A stretch of 64,000 nucleotides of DNA from an uncultured Granulosicoccaceae bacterium (GTDB lineage: Bacteria > Pseudomonadota > Gammaproteobacteria > Granulosicoccales > Granulosicoccaceae). The stretch covers positions 1-64,000 of the forward strand of contig CALIHW010000003.1 in NCBI GenBank assembly GCA_938020525.1, read 5' to 3'. The position numbers and the translations under genes are program-made. The notes under the pieces are model-generated. The model searched no databases. It was not told the origin of the DNA and saw only the letters and a list, made by a program, of their open reading frames with translations. Of the stretch, positions 1 through 7,946 are shown piece after piece. How positions within the stretch are numbered: the first letter of the stretch is position 1; each line of letters opens with the position of its first letter.

Positions 1-138
1 TGTTGCACTTGCTGTTCAGCTAGGGGTTCCTGTTATCAAGGCTCCCAGAGGACTTTCACCTCCAAGTCACTTCGTGGTTCGCTTTCACTTACCACTTATA
101 AACGCCAACCATGGCGCTTCGCGCCATGCTCGGCGCAC
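1..138 (-). mobile_element. 5' end of a group II intron (partial, runs off the left edge)
   Basis: Read on the minus strand, position 138 begins GTGCGCC, matching the GUGYG start of group II introns. It is followed by the hairpin ATGGCGC-GAA-GCGCCAT (111-127), the GGAGGTGAAAGTCCTC block typical of domain I of bacterial introns (about 48-63), and CCCCTAGCTGAACAGCAAG near the window edge. The remaining ribozyme and any intron-encoded reverse transcriptase would lie left of the window. The element sits a few bases after the T-tract of a terminator hairpin (142-173, same strand), which is the known insertion preference of group IIC introns. The intron call rests on recalled consensus features, not on a covariance search. 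Confidence 0.8.
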
Positions 139-141
139 CAA

Positions 142-173
142 AAAAAAACGGGATCACACTGATCCCGTTTTGT
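142..173. terminator. Rho-independent terminator, probably bidirectional
   Basis: A perfect stem CGGGATC / GATCCCG (149-155 and 161-167) with loop ACACT is flanked by an A-run on the left and TTTTGTT on the right. On the minus strand it follows the GFA-domain gene and ends in a run of nine T, after which the group II intron begins. Confidence 0.85.
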
Positions 174-209
174 TATGTGCCCGTTTCTCTGCTTAGCAGA
201 TGAATTAAA

Positions 210-1064
210 CTAAGACGGCATCTCTTCATGCTGCGGCACCTGATCAGATATTTCAAACCAGTTGGCCTTAGAGCCGACATAGATATTCGCCTTCGGCTGT
301 ATACCGGGATCATCATCAAGTGCGCCCGCTGGTATGTTCACCATTGGTGCATTCGATGCCTGCCTCGGCACAGATGATCCGCATCTTTTACAGAAGCTAT
401 TGCCAAAGCGTTCCGCCTCCGGCAGGTCATACATAACCACCTGATCCTCCCCTTTGAGCCACTCAAAATCATCAGGTGGTACAAACACATTGCTTGCATG
501 TGCTGCCCCTTTCACTTTACGACAACGCGTGCAGTGACACTGCATCATCAGTTTTGCGCTGCCTTTAGCAAAGCGGAAAGCGACATCCCCACAAAGGCAG
601 CTACCACCCACATGATCTTTATGTTGATTGCTACGATCAGCCTGTTCTATTGTGACCAAACCCTGATCTTCTGCAACGTCATCATATGAATCAACCTGTG
701 GCAGATCATCAGTGATCTGGTGCCAGTCTGCTTTAGAACTTGCAAAGATACGTTTTTCAGGCTGAATACCAACGTCACTATCCAAACCACCGGCAGGTAT
801 AAAATTATACTCTGCACCTTCCACCTGCTCTGGCAGTACAGAACCACACTGGCCGCAAAAGCAACGCTCAAATCCAGGTGAGGATTCATAACTCACCATC
901 AGGTCCTTTCCTTGTGTGATCTCAACATGCCGGGTTCTCAAGTAGCTGCCGAACAGTGAACCGTGAATCTTGCGGCACATCGAACAGTGACAGTGAGTGA
1001 AATTCTCCAGGGGTTCGGATATTTTGTAGGTAACACCACCGCACAGACAGGATCCGTCTAACAT
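210..1064 (-). CDS. Tandem GFA (CENP-V/GFA) domain zinc protein
   Basis: This 284-residue protein is two glutathione-dependent formaldehyde-activating (GFA) type zinc domains in a row. Domain 1 (about 1-120) has C6xC8, C25xC27xxC30 and C68xC70xxC73. Domain 2 (about 151-284) has C156xC158, C176xC178xxC181 and C225xxC228. Each domain ends in a similar stretch (PAG-LD-D-GIQP-IF/IY-SKA-W). Most family members are single domains of 120-160 residues, so this is an internal duplication or fusion. The family binds zinc; the original link to formaldehyde-glutathione chemistry is weak for many members, so the substrate is unknown. It stands alone, with its own terminator downstream. The second domain has CK instead of CFC in the last zinc motif. 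Confidence 0.88.
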   Translation of the reverse strand: MLDGSCLCGGVTYKISEPLENFTHCHCSMCRKIHGSLFGSYLRTRHVEITQGKDLMVSYESSPGFERCFCGQCGSVLPEQVEGAEYNFIPAGGLDSDVGIQPEKRIFASSKADWHQITDDLPQVDSYDDVAEDQGLVTIEQADRSNQHKDHVGGSCLCGDVAFRFAKGSAKLMMQCHCTRCRKVKGAAHASNVFVPPDDFEWLKGEDQVVMYDLPEAERFGNSFCKRCGSSVPRQASNAPMVNIPAGALDDDPGIQPKANIYVGSKANWFEISDQVPQHEEMPS

Positions 1065-1188
1065 ACACTAACCTCGCCTTCTTACTCATGTGAAAAGTAA
1101 CTGCGATCATAATCTACCAACCCGAAACAAGCTAATCGCAAGCAACTAAATCAGCTAGACTCTGAAAATCAAATTTAGGCAAGCCAGC

Positions 1189-1410
1189 ATGCGAAAAGTA
1201 CTGATCAACAAAGAACCGGTTGAGCTTTTTAAGCTGATCAAGTTCGAAGGGCTCGCGCAAAGCGGTGGTGAGGCCAAGATGATGATCGAGCAGGAAATGG
1301 TCTACGTTAACGGCGAGATCGAAACTCGCAAGCGCAAAAAAATAGTCGCTGGAGATGCTATCAAGATTGGTGATGACGAATTCATCACCGAGTTGGATAA
1401 AAGTATTTAG
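1189..1410 (+). CDS. S4-domain RNA-binding protein, YbcJ-like
   Basis: A 73-residue protein that is essentially one S4 RNA-binding domain: a helix-turn segment (LFKLIKFEGLAQSGGEAK) followed by the strand motif VYVNGEIETRKRKKI and a short C-terminal strand. Length and order match the YbcJ/RNA-binding S4 family of gammaproteobacteria. It probably binds structured RNA such as rRNA or tRNA; the target is not known from sequence. It converges with the downstream GspE-like gene, with only five bases between stop codons, and no separate terminator was seen there. Confidence 0.85.
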   Translation: MRKVLINKEPVELFKLIKFEGLAQSGGEAKMMIEQEMVYVNGEIETRKRKKIVAGDAIKIGDDEFITELDKSI

Positions 1411-1415
1411 GAAAC

Positions 1416-3248
1416 CTAATAATCCATCGGCGGAGGTGCAACACGCAGAATCTCTTCCATGGTAGTGACTCCTGCGGCCACTTTGCGCGCACCACTGACT
1501 CTAAGTGGCTCCATACCATCATTGATAGCCTGCTCTCGCAAAAGGCCAATATCACAATCAGGTAAAATCATCTTTTTTACACCGTAAGTCATCTGCATAA
1601 TTTCATACAAACCGATACGGCCTTTATAGCCAGTATCACGACAGACGTCACAACCACCTTTCTCATGAACCAGATCTGGCACTGGAATATCACAGGGTGT
1701 TACGAGGCCATGCCAGTCTTCCACATTAACCTGCGCTGTCCTTGCACAGCTGGCGCATAGTGTCCGAACGAGTCTCTGCGCAATGACACCAATCAATGTA
1801 TTGCGCAACAGATAGTAGGGTATGCCTAACTCAAGCAGGCGAGTAATTGCAGCCGGTGCATCGTTAGTGTGTAGGGTACTAATCACAAGGTGTCCGGTCA
1901 GCGCCGCCTGAATAGCCATCTGCGCAGTTTCAACATCACGAATCTCACCGATCATAATAATGTCAGGGTCTTGCCTTAACAGTGTCCTGACCCCTGTCGC
2001 AAAATCCAGATCAATATTGGACTGCACTTGCATCTGATTAAACGCCGGGACAATTAATTCGATAGGGTCTTCAATAGTGCAGAGATTAACTTGTGGTGTC
2101 GCAAGCTCTTGCAAACTGGTATACAACGTTGTGGTTTTACCGGAACCGGTTGGACCTGTTACTAGAATAATTCCGTGTGGTCTGGAAAGCATTTCTTCCC
2201 AGATTTGTTGTTCGTCTGACGTAAATCCCAGGTCAACCGGCTTTTTTACCAATACGTCAGGGTCAAAAACACGCATAACCAGCTTTTCACCAAACGCAGT
2301 TGGCATAGTAGATAAGCGCAGCTCTACCTCTCGACCCTCTTCATTACGTGTTTTGAGCCTGCCATCCTGCGGGCGGCGTTTTTCTGCAACATCCATTCGG
2401 CCCAAAATCTTTATACGACTGGTAATGGCCGCCATAACCGTCGCAGGTACTTCGTATACATGATGCAAAACGCCATCAATGCGAAAACGTACCGAGCTAT
2501 TCTCACGACCAGGCTCCAGATGAATATCACTGGCACGTTGTTCAAAGGCATATTGAAGCAACCAATCAACAATATTAACGACGTGTTGATCGTCGACATC
2601 AAGCTTGCCGCTTCTGCCAAGCTCCATCATCTGCTCGAGATTTTGCACTCCACTGACAGGTGCCTGGGCGTTTTGTTCTTTCTTGGCACCGAGAACTGAT
2701 TTTGAAACTGTATAAAATTCCTGCAGGTATCGTTCAATGTCTGATGAAGGCACCAACACTTTAACTATGTCTTTTTGCAATACCTGTGATAGCTCTTGCT
2801 GCCAACTTTCATCAAACGGCTCGCTGGTACCGACCACCACACTGGTTGCTGTAACTTCGAGTGCAATGATCTTAAAACGTTTGGCATATGCCAGAGACAT
2901 TACAGCGGTAACCGATTGAACATCAGTATTCAGCGGATCTACTTTTCTAACGGGTACGCCAATCTTGCTCGATAACCAGCTTATTAGCGTATTGATTGTG
3001 AGCTTCTGACCAGGCTGTAGCTGGTTGTCCCAACCGCTATCTGCGATAACCTGCAGCGCGTTTGTTTCACTACTACCGATACTGGTTCGAACGCTGGTCA
3101 GGATCTGGTGGTTTTCAATCGCAATCAATCCATCGGCCAGCAAACCATCCAGAATAGGCGCCAGCAGCAACTTGCCGGTTTCAGGATCAGCAAAACCATG
3201 CCCTGGTGCAGGGTTATCGTCTATAAAAAGCGCGCCGTTTGCACTCAT
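1416..3248 (-). CDS. GspE/PilB-family type II secretion / type IV pilus assembly ATPase
   Basis: A 610-residue cytoplasmic ATPase that would power pseudopilus or pilus assembly. Visible features are an N-terminal GspE/PilB domain (about 25-180), Walker A GPTGSGKT (365-372), the Asp box (around 392-395), Walker B with IIMIGEIRD (430-438), the His box STLHTND (457-463), and a four-cysteine zinc site (C498, C501, C533, C536) characteristic of GspE and PilB. Retraction ATPases of the PilT type are shorter and lack the N-terminal domain. No other secretion or pilus gene is adjacent, so whether it serves type II secretion, type IV pili or an MSHA-type pilus cannot be decided here. The copper radical oxidase at 25977 is a candidate type II cargo. 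Confidence 0.9.
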   Translation of the reverse strand: MSANGALFIDDNPAPGHGFADPETGKLLLAPILDGLLADGLIAIENHQILTSVRTSIGSSETNALQVIADSGWDNQLQPGQKLTINTLISWLSSKIGVPVRKVDPLNTDVQSVTAVMSLAYAKRFKIIALEVTATSVVVGTSEPFDESWQQELSQVLQKDIVKVLVPSSDIERYLQEFYTVSKSVLGAKKEQNAQAPVSGVQNLEQMMELGRSGKLDVDDQHVVNIVDWLLQYAFEQRASDIHLEPGRENSSVRFRIDGVLHHVYEVPATVMAAITSRIKILGRMDVAEKRRPQDGRLKTRNEEGREVELRLSTMPTAFGEKLVMRVFDPDVLVKKPVDLGFTSDEQQIWEEMLSRPHGIILVTGPTGSGKTTTLYTSLQELATPQVNLCTIEDPIELIVPAFNQMQVQSNIDLDFATGVRTLLRQDPDIIMIGEIRDVETAQMAIQAALTGHLVISTLHTNDAPAAITRLLELGIPYYLLRNTLIGVIAQRLVRTLCASCARTAQVNVEDWHGLVTPCDIPVPDLVHEKGGCDVCRDTGYKGRIGLYEIMQMTYGVKKMILPDCDIGLLREQAINDGMEPLRVSGARKVAAGVTTMEEILRVAPPPMDY

Positions 3249-3464
3249 TTGTATCTCTGCCTGATGTCAAAACTGGTTCAAGTGACAAATACCCACCACC
3301 ACGATAAAACCAGTAAATGTGTAAACCGATATTCAGCCGCGGGATTCTGCCAACACCGTCACTGTTTCTCCGCGATAGCGGGATGTACAGCGTTGATCCG
3401 CAATACATTGCACAGACCACACCGGTGTTACAATCCATGCACCTTTTTCACACACCGTAGAACA

Positions 3465-3824
3465 ATGGCTGACACAGCAACTATTTACCACAATCCCCGG
3501 TGCTCAAAGAGTCGCGCAGCACTCGAGTATCTTGAGCAAACCCGGCTAAAAATTGTCACTGTCGACTATCTACAATCCCCACCGGACAAAAATACTTTGC
3601 TCGAAATTCTTGCAGAGTTGCAGCTACAACCGAGGCAACTAATGAGACAAGGTGATGCAACTTACATAGAGCTTAACCTCAACGACGAAAGCCTGACCTA
3701 CGATCAGCTGATTGCAGCCATGATTGAGCACCCAATACTGATGGAAAGGCCAATCGTCAGATTCAACGGTGATGCCGCGATTGGCAGACCATTGGACAAA
3801 ATAATCGAACTACTGGACGAGTAA
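3465..3824 (+). CDS. ArsC-family arsenate reductase-like protein
   Basis: A 119-residue thioredoxin-fold protein. It begins MADTATIYHNPRCSKSR, which contains the N-P-R-C-S-K-S catalytic cysteine loop of glutaredoxin-coupled arsenate reductases, and ends with the ERPIVRFNGDAAIGRP motif that supplies the conserved arginine and the cis-proline region. The ATG at 3465 is chosen because the longer reading frame upstream is not family-like. Most chromosomal homologues of this type (YfgD-like) sit outside ars operons, as here, so arsenate may not be the main substrate. It lies nine bases before the WrbA-like gene and probably shares a transcript with it and the DUF2069 gene. Confidence 0.88.
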   Translation: MADTATIYHNPRCSKSRAALEYLEQTRLKIVTVDYLQSPPDKNTLLEILAELQLQPRQLMRQGDATYIELNLNDESLTYDQLIAAMIEHPILMERPIVRFNGDAAIGRPLDKIIELLDE

Positions 3825-3833
3825 GACCAGCCA

Positions 3834-4418
3834 ATGAAAAAAATAGTCGTCCTATACTACAGCCGCGATGGCAGCACTCAACGAATGGCTAACCAGATTG
3901 GCAGAGGAGTAAACTCTGTTCATGGCTTCGAAGCTCAAATCAGAACGGTTAATGAAATCTCCACATCCAACCAGGAAACAACTACTGGCAAAATAGACTC
4001 ACCTATTATTACCAAAGACGAACTTCGCAACGCCAGTGGTTTAATTGTTGGCAGCCCGACACGCTTTGGCAATATGGCCGCACCGCTGAAATATTTTTTC
4101 GACTCAACTACCGATATCTGGCTGGCAGGCGAACTAACAGACAAGCCGGCGGCGGTGTTTACATCATCTTCCACTATGCATGGCGGGCAGGAAAGCACGC
4201 TATTCACTATGATGCTGCCATTACTACACCACGGCATGCTCATGATCGGACTCCCTTATACTGAACCCTCCCTTTCTAAAACAGAGCGTGGTGGCACTCC
4301 GTATGGGGCAAGCCATGTTGCAAGCGAAAGTGGCAGACCTACACTGGAGCTTCATGAAAAAACCTTGTGCACAGCGCTTGGCAAAAGAGTCGCATCGATA
4401 GCTGCAAAACTAACATGA
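3834..4418 (+). CDS. WrbA-like flavodoxin-fold NAD(P)H:quinone oxidoreductase
   Basis: A 194-residue flavodoxin-fold protein. The FMN phosphate loop is YYSRDGSTQRMA (about 9-20), and the family signature GSPTRFGNMAAPLKYFFD follows (about 74-91). The block SSSTMHGGQESTL and the later G-PYGASH segment are typical of WrbA, which reduces quinones with two electrons and protects against redox cycling. It follows the ArsC-like gene closely and overlaps the start of the DUF2069 gene by ATGA, so the three are likely co-transcribed. This ArsC-WrbA-DUF2069 order recurs in gammaproteobacteria, as far as I recall. Confidence 0.88.
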   Translation: MKKIVVLYYSRDGSTQRMANQIGRGVNSVHGFEAQIRTVNEISTSNQETTTGKIDSPIITKDELRNASGLIVGSPTRFGNMAAPLKYFFDSTTDIWLAGELTDKPAAVFTSSSTMHGGQESTLFTMMLPLLHHGMLMIGLPYTEPSLSKTERGGTPYGASHVASESGRPTLELHEKTLCTALGKRVASIAAKLT

Positions 4419-4813
4419 ACAACACCAATAGAGTAAAAGTCACCAGAGCGCTGGCACTTATCGGCTACTTCGGCATCATGGCATTCCTGATGCTGTGGAT
4501 TATTAAAATATCTCCCCCGCAAATACCAAAAAGCATCGCGTTAGCAATTAGCTTACTACCACTGTTGCTACCGCTACGCGGAATGCTGCATGGCAGGGTG
4601 TATACACATTCCTGGGCAGGTTTTCTGGCCTTACCGTACTTTGCATTTGGCGTTGACGCAGCAATACACAGAACTGAAAAACCCTGGCTTGGCATTGTGC
4701 TTGTAATACTCAGCACGGTCTGGTTTCTCGCAAGTGCCTACTATGCCAAATTCAAGAAGATAGCCAACAGAGACCAGAATACTCAATCGCATACCCCAAC
4801 ACCGGAAGGCTAA
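4415..4813 (+). CDS. DUF2069 inner membrane protein
   Basis: A 132-residue membrane protein with about four hydrophobic segments (around residues 10-30, 38-53, 65-80 and 92-107 by eye) and a short hydrophilic C-terminal tail. The pattern, with the P-LLPLRG-LHGR-YTHSWAGFL segment, matches DUF2069. The ATG at 4415 overlaps the stop of the WrbA-like gene (ATGA), which indicates translational coupling; an earlier ATG in the same frame lies inside the upstream gene. Function is unknown. Confidence 0.85.
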   Translation: MNNTNRVKVTRALALIGYFGIMAFLMLWIIKISPPQIPKSIALAISLLPLLLPLRGMLHGRVYTHSWAGFLALPYFAFGVDAAIHRTEKPWLGIVLVILSTVWFLASAYYAKFKKIANRDQNTQSHTPTPEG

Positions 4814-4858
4814 CCTCAATCACGCAAAGTCATATCAAAACAACACACCTGACTATTT

Positions 4859-5713
4859 ATGAAAAAGATTCTGATCACCGGGGCAAGTGGCTATCTTGCA
4901 CAGACACTGATTCCAGTCGCAGCATCACAGGCAGAAGTTACTGGCGTGGCACGAAATACCGAATCGATTAGAGACGAAGCAACTAAAATATCACTTGACA
5001 TAGAGGATCGGACTTCTGTAATTGATGTTGTCAATAGTCTCAAACCTGATGCCATCATCCACTGCGCTGCATGCAACCCGGGTGGCAGTGAAACTGCCAT
5101 GTTTTCCGTCAATGAACACGGTACCGGTAATGTCGCTTTCTCTGCCGCAAAGTCAGGATGCCGTTTTGTTTCCGTTTCATCAGATACTGTATTCAATGGC
5201 AAAGATGCACCATTTGATGATAACGCTCAAGCCTCTCCACTATCGAAAAACCTCTATGCCGTAAGCAAAGCTCGTGGGGAATCAATTGTGAGATCGCTCG
5301 TACCGACAGCTGCTATCGTGCGCACCTCCTTGATTTATGGCACAGACAAAATTGATCGCGGTACAGAAGGCTTCGTCAAACGCCTTGCTGCCGGCGCACC
5401 GTTAAAACTATTCAATGATGTTATCCGACAGCCGGTCAGTAGCCGCGCTTTATCACAAAGCCTGTGCACTCTTGCGTTGAAGCTTGTCGACGAAAGCGGT
5501 TTTATTAATATTATGGGAAATGAAGCTATGAGTAGATACACTTTCGGTGTGCGAATGCTGGACTACTGGGGTATCGACTATAGTGATCAGATTGAATCCA
5601 TCAGTGGTGTTGGCATTGAAGGTTTGCCCATAGATTTGCGGGTAACAATGAACAGAGCCGCACTACTGAAACTTCCTACTCCCGGGTTATCAGAGGTTTT
5701 GCCTGCCTGCTAG
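4859..5713 (+). CDS. RmlD-like NAD(P)-dependent sugar-nucleotide reductase
   Basis: A 284-residue short-chain (extended SDR) protein. The Rossmann motif is ITGASGYLAQTL (about 6-17), and the catalytic YAVSKARGE supplies the Tyr-x-x-x-Lys pair (about 137-145), preceded by SSDTVFNG. The overall pattern is that of the RmlD/dTDP-4-dehydrorhamnose reductase substrate-binding family, but no other rhamnose gene is nearby, so the sugar nucleotide is unknown. The stop codon TAG overlaps the CTAG at the left end of the MITE at 5710-5955; the coding sequence is not disrupted. Confidence 0.82.
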   Translation: MKKILITGASGYLAQTLIPVAASQAEVTGVARNTESIRDEATKISLDIEDRTSVIDVVNSLKPDAIIHCAACNPGGSETAMFSVNEHGTGNVAFSAAKSGCRFVSVSSDTVFNGKDAPFDDNAQASPLSKNLYAVSKARGESIVRSLVPTAAIVRTSLIYGTDKIDRGTEGFVKRLAAGAPLKLFNDVIRQPVSSRALSQSLCTLALKLVDESGFINIMGNEAMSRYTFGVRMLDYWGIDYSDQIESISGVGIEGLPIDLRVTMNRAALLKLPTPGLSEVLPAC

Positions 5714-5955
5714 GCTGCATTATTCATGAGGATTCGCCGTTCAGAGGCAATGTGGCTAAACAGGTCGGCCAATCGTTCGAGAAACGTGGCTTGCCACGTG
5801 CCGAGGGGGATTGGCCGAGATGTGACGCCAGATTTTCTTCTGGCGTCGAATAGACACACTGCTAACTTCGCTGACGGGCCCACAGGAGTGTTTGGAGCTT
5901 TATGTATAGCCTTTCGTTCTATCCTGTTGGTCGCCTCGTAAATAGTGCAGGCTAG
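5710..5955. mobile_element. MITE copy 1 (246 bp, CTAG ends)
   Basis: A non-coding element bounded by CTAG on both sides. The inner ends GCTGCATTATTCATGAG and (reverse complement of the right end) CCTGCACTATTTACGAG form imperfect terminal inverted repeats. The body holds a 10-bp stem TCGGCCAATC / GATTGGCCGA (5765-5774 and 5809-5818) enclosing ACGTGGC-TT-GCCACGT (5784-5799), plus a GACGCCAGA / TCTGGCGTC hairpin. The first 155 bases are nearly identical to the reverse complement of the element at 25320-25565, which is also 246 bp. The CTAG pair can be read as a 4-bp target duplication. No transposase is encoded. Confidence 0.85.
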
Positions 5956-5992
5956 GCTAGGAATTAGAACAGCGCCCAAACCATCTCTCACA

Positions 5993-6700
5993 TCATCCAC
6001 CAGATTTGGAGAGACATGATTTTAGAAACGGAATCGTAATTCGGGCACGACCTGCTGCCAGTGATTCACGATCAAGCAACGCGACAGTTTCCAGCAAGCT
6101 TGTAAGATCGCGACTATGCCTTTTTAGCAGGTAGTCAGTTGTCTCATCCGGCATTTGCAAACCTTTGCTATCGACTGCCAGTAAAAATGCCTGTCGCACA
6201 TCTGAGTCACTTAAGACATCCATTTTTATAACCGGCCCCCAACCAAGACGCGATTGCAGATCCGCAAGCTGCCACTCTGCGCTGGCAGGTGCGGCTGATG
6301 CACCGAATAAAATCTTGCCAGACTGTTCCCGACTGAAATTAATCAGATTGAACAGCGCTTGCTCCCAATCTTTATTTCCTGCGATGGCATCTACATCATC
6401 AATCGCAAGCAGTGCATACCCATCCAGAGATTCAAGCAAATCTGATGACAGTGATTGATCTTTTAGCGAGACGTAAAATGATCGCAACCCCAGAGCAACA
6501 AACTCATTGTAGGCGGCGAGCAATAAATGTGTTTTTCCACTTTGCGATGAACCCCACAGGTACAACTGACTGGTATCGGTGGTCGCACTAAGCTGTTGCG
6601 CCATTTTAACCGCCAGACTATTTGCACCGTGAAAATAATTACTGTAAGCCGGCACCACAGTTGGCGATAGTGGTAATGGCAGCTGCCGATGTTTAGACAC
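5993..6700 (-). CDS. hda: Hda, regulatory inactivator of DnaA
   Basis: A 235-residue AAA+ protein related to DnaA domain III. Near the N-terminus it carries QLPLPL, the clamp-binding motif that ties Hda to the DNA polymerase sliding clamp. The P-loop is WGSSQSGKTHLLL, and Walker B is LLAIDDVDAI. With the clamp it stimulates ATP hydrolysis by DnaA and so prevents re-initiation of replication. It lacks the DNA-binding domain IV of DnaA. It lies 18 bases after the DUF2066 gene on the same strand, in the conserved neighbourhood with purM and purN. Confidence 0.92.
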   Translation of the reverse strand: MSKHRQLPLPLSPTVVPAYSNYFHGANSLAVKMAQQLSATTDTSQLYLWGSSQSGKTHLLLAAYNEFVALGLRSFYVSLKDQSLSSDLLESLDGYALLAIDDVDAIAGNKDWEQALFNLINFSREQSGKILFGASAAPASAEWQLADLQSRLGWGPVIKMDVLSDSDVRQAFLLAVDSKGLQMPDETTDYLLKRHSRDLTSLLETVALLDRESLAAGRARITIPFLKSCLSKSGG

Positions 6701-6718
6701 TGCAGTGATCCACCCGGA

Positions 6719-7852
6719 TTAGCGTGCCAGATACCGAAAGCTAATCTCACCACCGAACTGATCAACGCTTATCGGTTCAAAGCTATTGCTGGCCATCAGC
6801 GAATTGCGAACACTCTCTGCTCTCTGTTCGGTAGCGCGAAACACCATTGCGCTAAATTCAAGAGACTCAGTCAACACACCTGCGTCAAGCTGACGCAGGG
6901 TTGCAAGCACATTGTCATAGTCTGCAAGTGATGTGACATTCTCGACTCTAATAGCAACCCCGGAACGCTCGACACCATCAACTGAAGTATTGTCATAAGT
7001 GGGTGCAAGATAACCACCGTCCGGACTCAGTTGAGTCATTGCAGCAACCAGGGCTTCATCAAGAGTTGCAGTCGTTAAACTGAATGTCTGCACTTGCTGA
7101 TTTTGACCTGTAAAACTCCAATCTGATTGCCAGGTGGTTGGGGATAGACGATACATTGCACCGGTGAGCAATTCAGCACCCTCAAAACGGGTAACAAAAC
7201 GATTAATACGATCAGTATCTCGGTTAAAAATGTCTGCGGCATTAATCAATTCAAGATCTTCACTAGCGATCTCGGGAAACTGCAACTGCAAATTGTTAGC
7301 GGCTGCTAGCTGGGTTGCACGCTGCTGAAATTTACGCCCTCGATCTCCGCCTATAATATATTGGGTACCTTGTTGTTCGACTGCCACTAACGCGATGACA
7401 GGCGCTATAACCGGCGCTTCCGGTTCCTCAACAACCGGTATCAGCTGTTGCTGAATAATGGCCGCCAGATCGGTTGGAAAAGTCACTGAAATAACAGCGG
7501 CTGGATTCGATCCACCGCGAACACTCGGAGTTGCCAGACGGGAATTATCCGAACCCGGTATAAACCGCCGATAGCGAAAGCTTTGCACATACAAAGACGG
7601 ATCTCGCATCAATTGATCACGCTGGGTTGGTTCAACCCGTACGCGCGTCTCTACTTGTCTGCGCAGCACTCTATCAAAAGCCAGAAAATAAGCGCTCTCG
7701 CGCTCCTGGCTACTCTGATTCGCAACCTGCACCTCAATATTGAAATCCGCCGCAGACTGTGCCTGTAACTCGGCAAACAGACCGAAACACAACATCAGAG
7801 CAAAAACACTACCGACGATATTCCGGTTTCGGGTCATTGCAGAGACATACAT
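6719..7852 (-). CDS. DUF2066 exported protein
   Basis: A 377-residue protein with an N-terminal signal peptide (hydrophobic core around residues 13-29, cleavage after a QAQS-like site). The body matches DUF2066, a family that in gammaproteobacteria is found between hda and purM as it is here. No catalytic motif is visible. A start at the second methionine (7837) is equally possible and would give a more usual signal peptide. It is probably transcribed with hda and diverges from purM across a 94-bp spacer that should hold both promoters. Its molecular function is unknown. Confidence 0.85.
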   Translation of the reverse strand: MYVSAMTRNRNIVGSVFALMLCFGLFAELQAQSAADFNIEVQVANQSSQERESAYFLAFDRVLRRQVETRVRVEPTQRDQLMRDPSLYVQSFRYRRFIPGSDNSRLATPSVRGGSNPAAVISVTFPTDLAAIIQQQLIPVVEEPEAPVIAPVIALVAVEQQGTQYIIGGDRGRKFQQRATQLAAANNLQLQFPEIASEDLELINAADIFNRDTDRINRFVTRFEGAELLTGAMYRLSPTTWQSDWSFTGQNQQVQTFSLTTATLDEALVAAMTQLSPDGGYLAPTYDNTSVDGVERSGVAIRVENVTSLADYDNVLATLRQLDAGVLTESLEFSAMVFRATEQRAESVRNSLMASNSFEPISVDQFGGEISFRYLAR

Positions 7853-7946
7853 AACTCACCTTGAAAATATAAACTCCAAGAATTGTAACCTAGTCACTCC
7901 CTACATAGTAAAATCACCAATCCGCTACTCGCCGGATTAAAAATCC

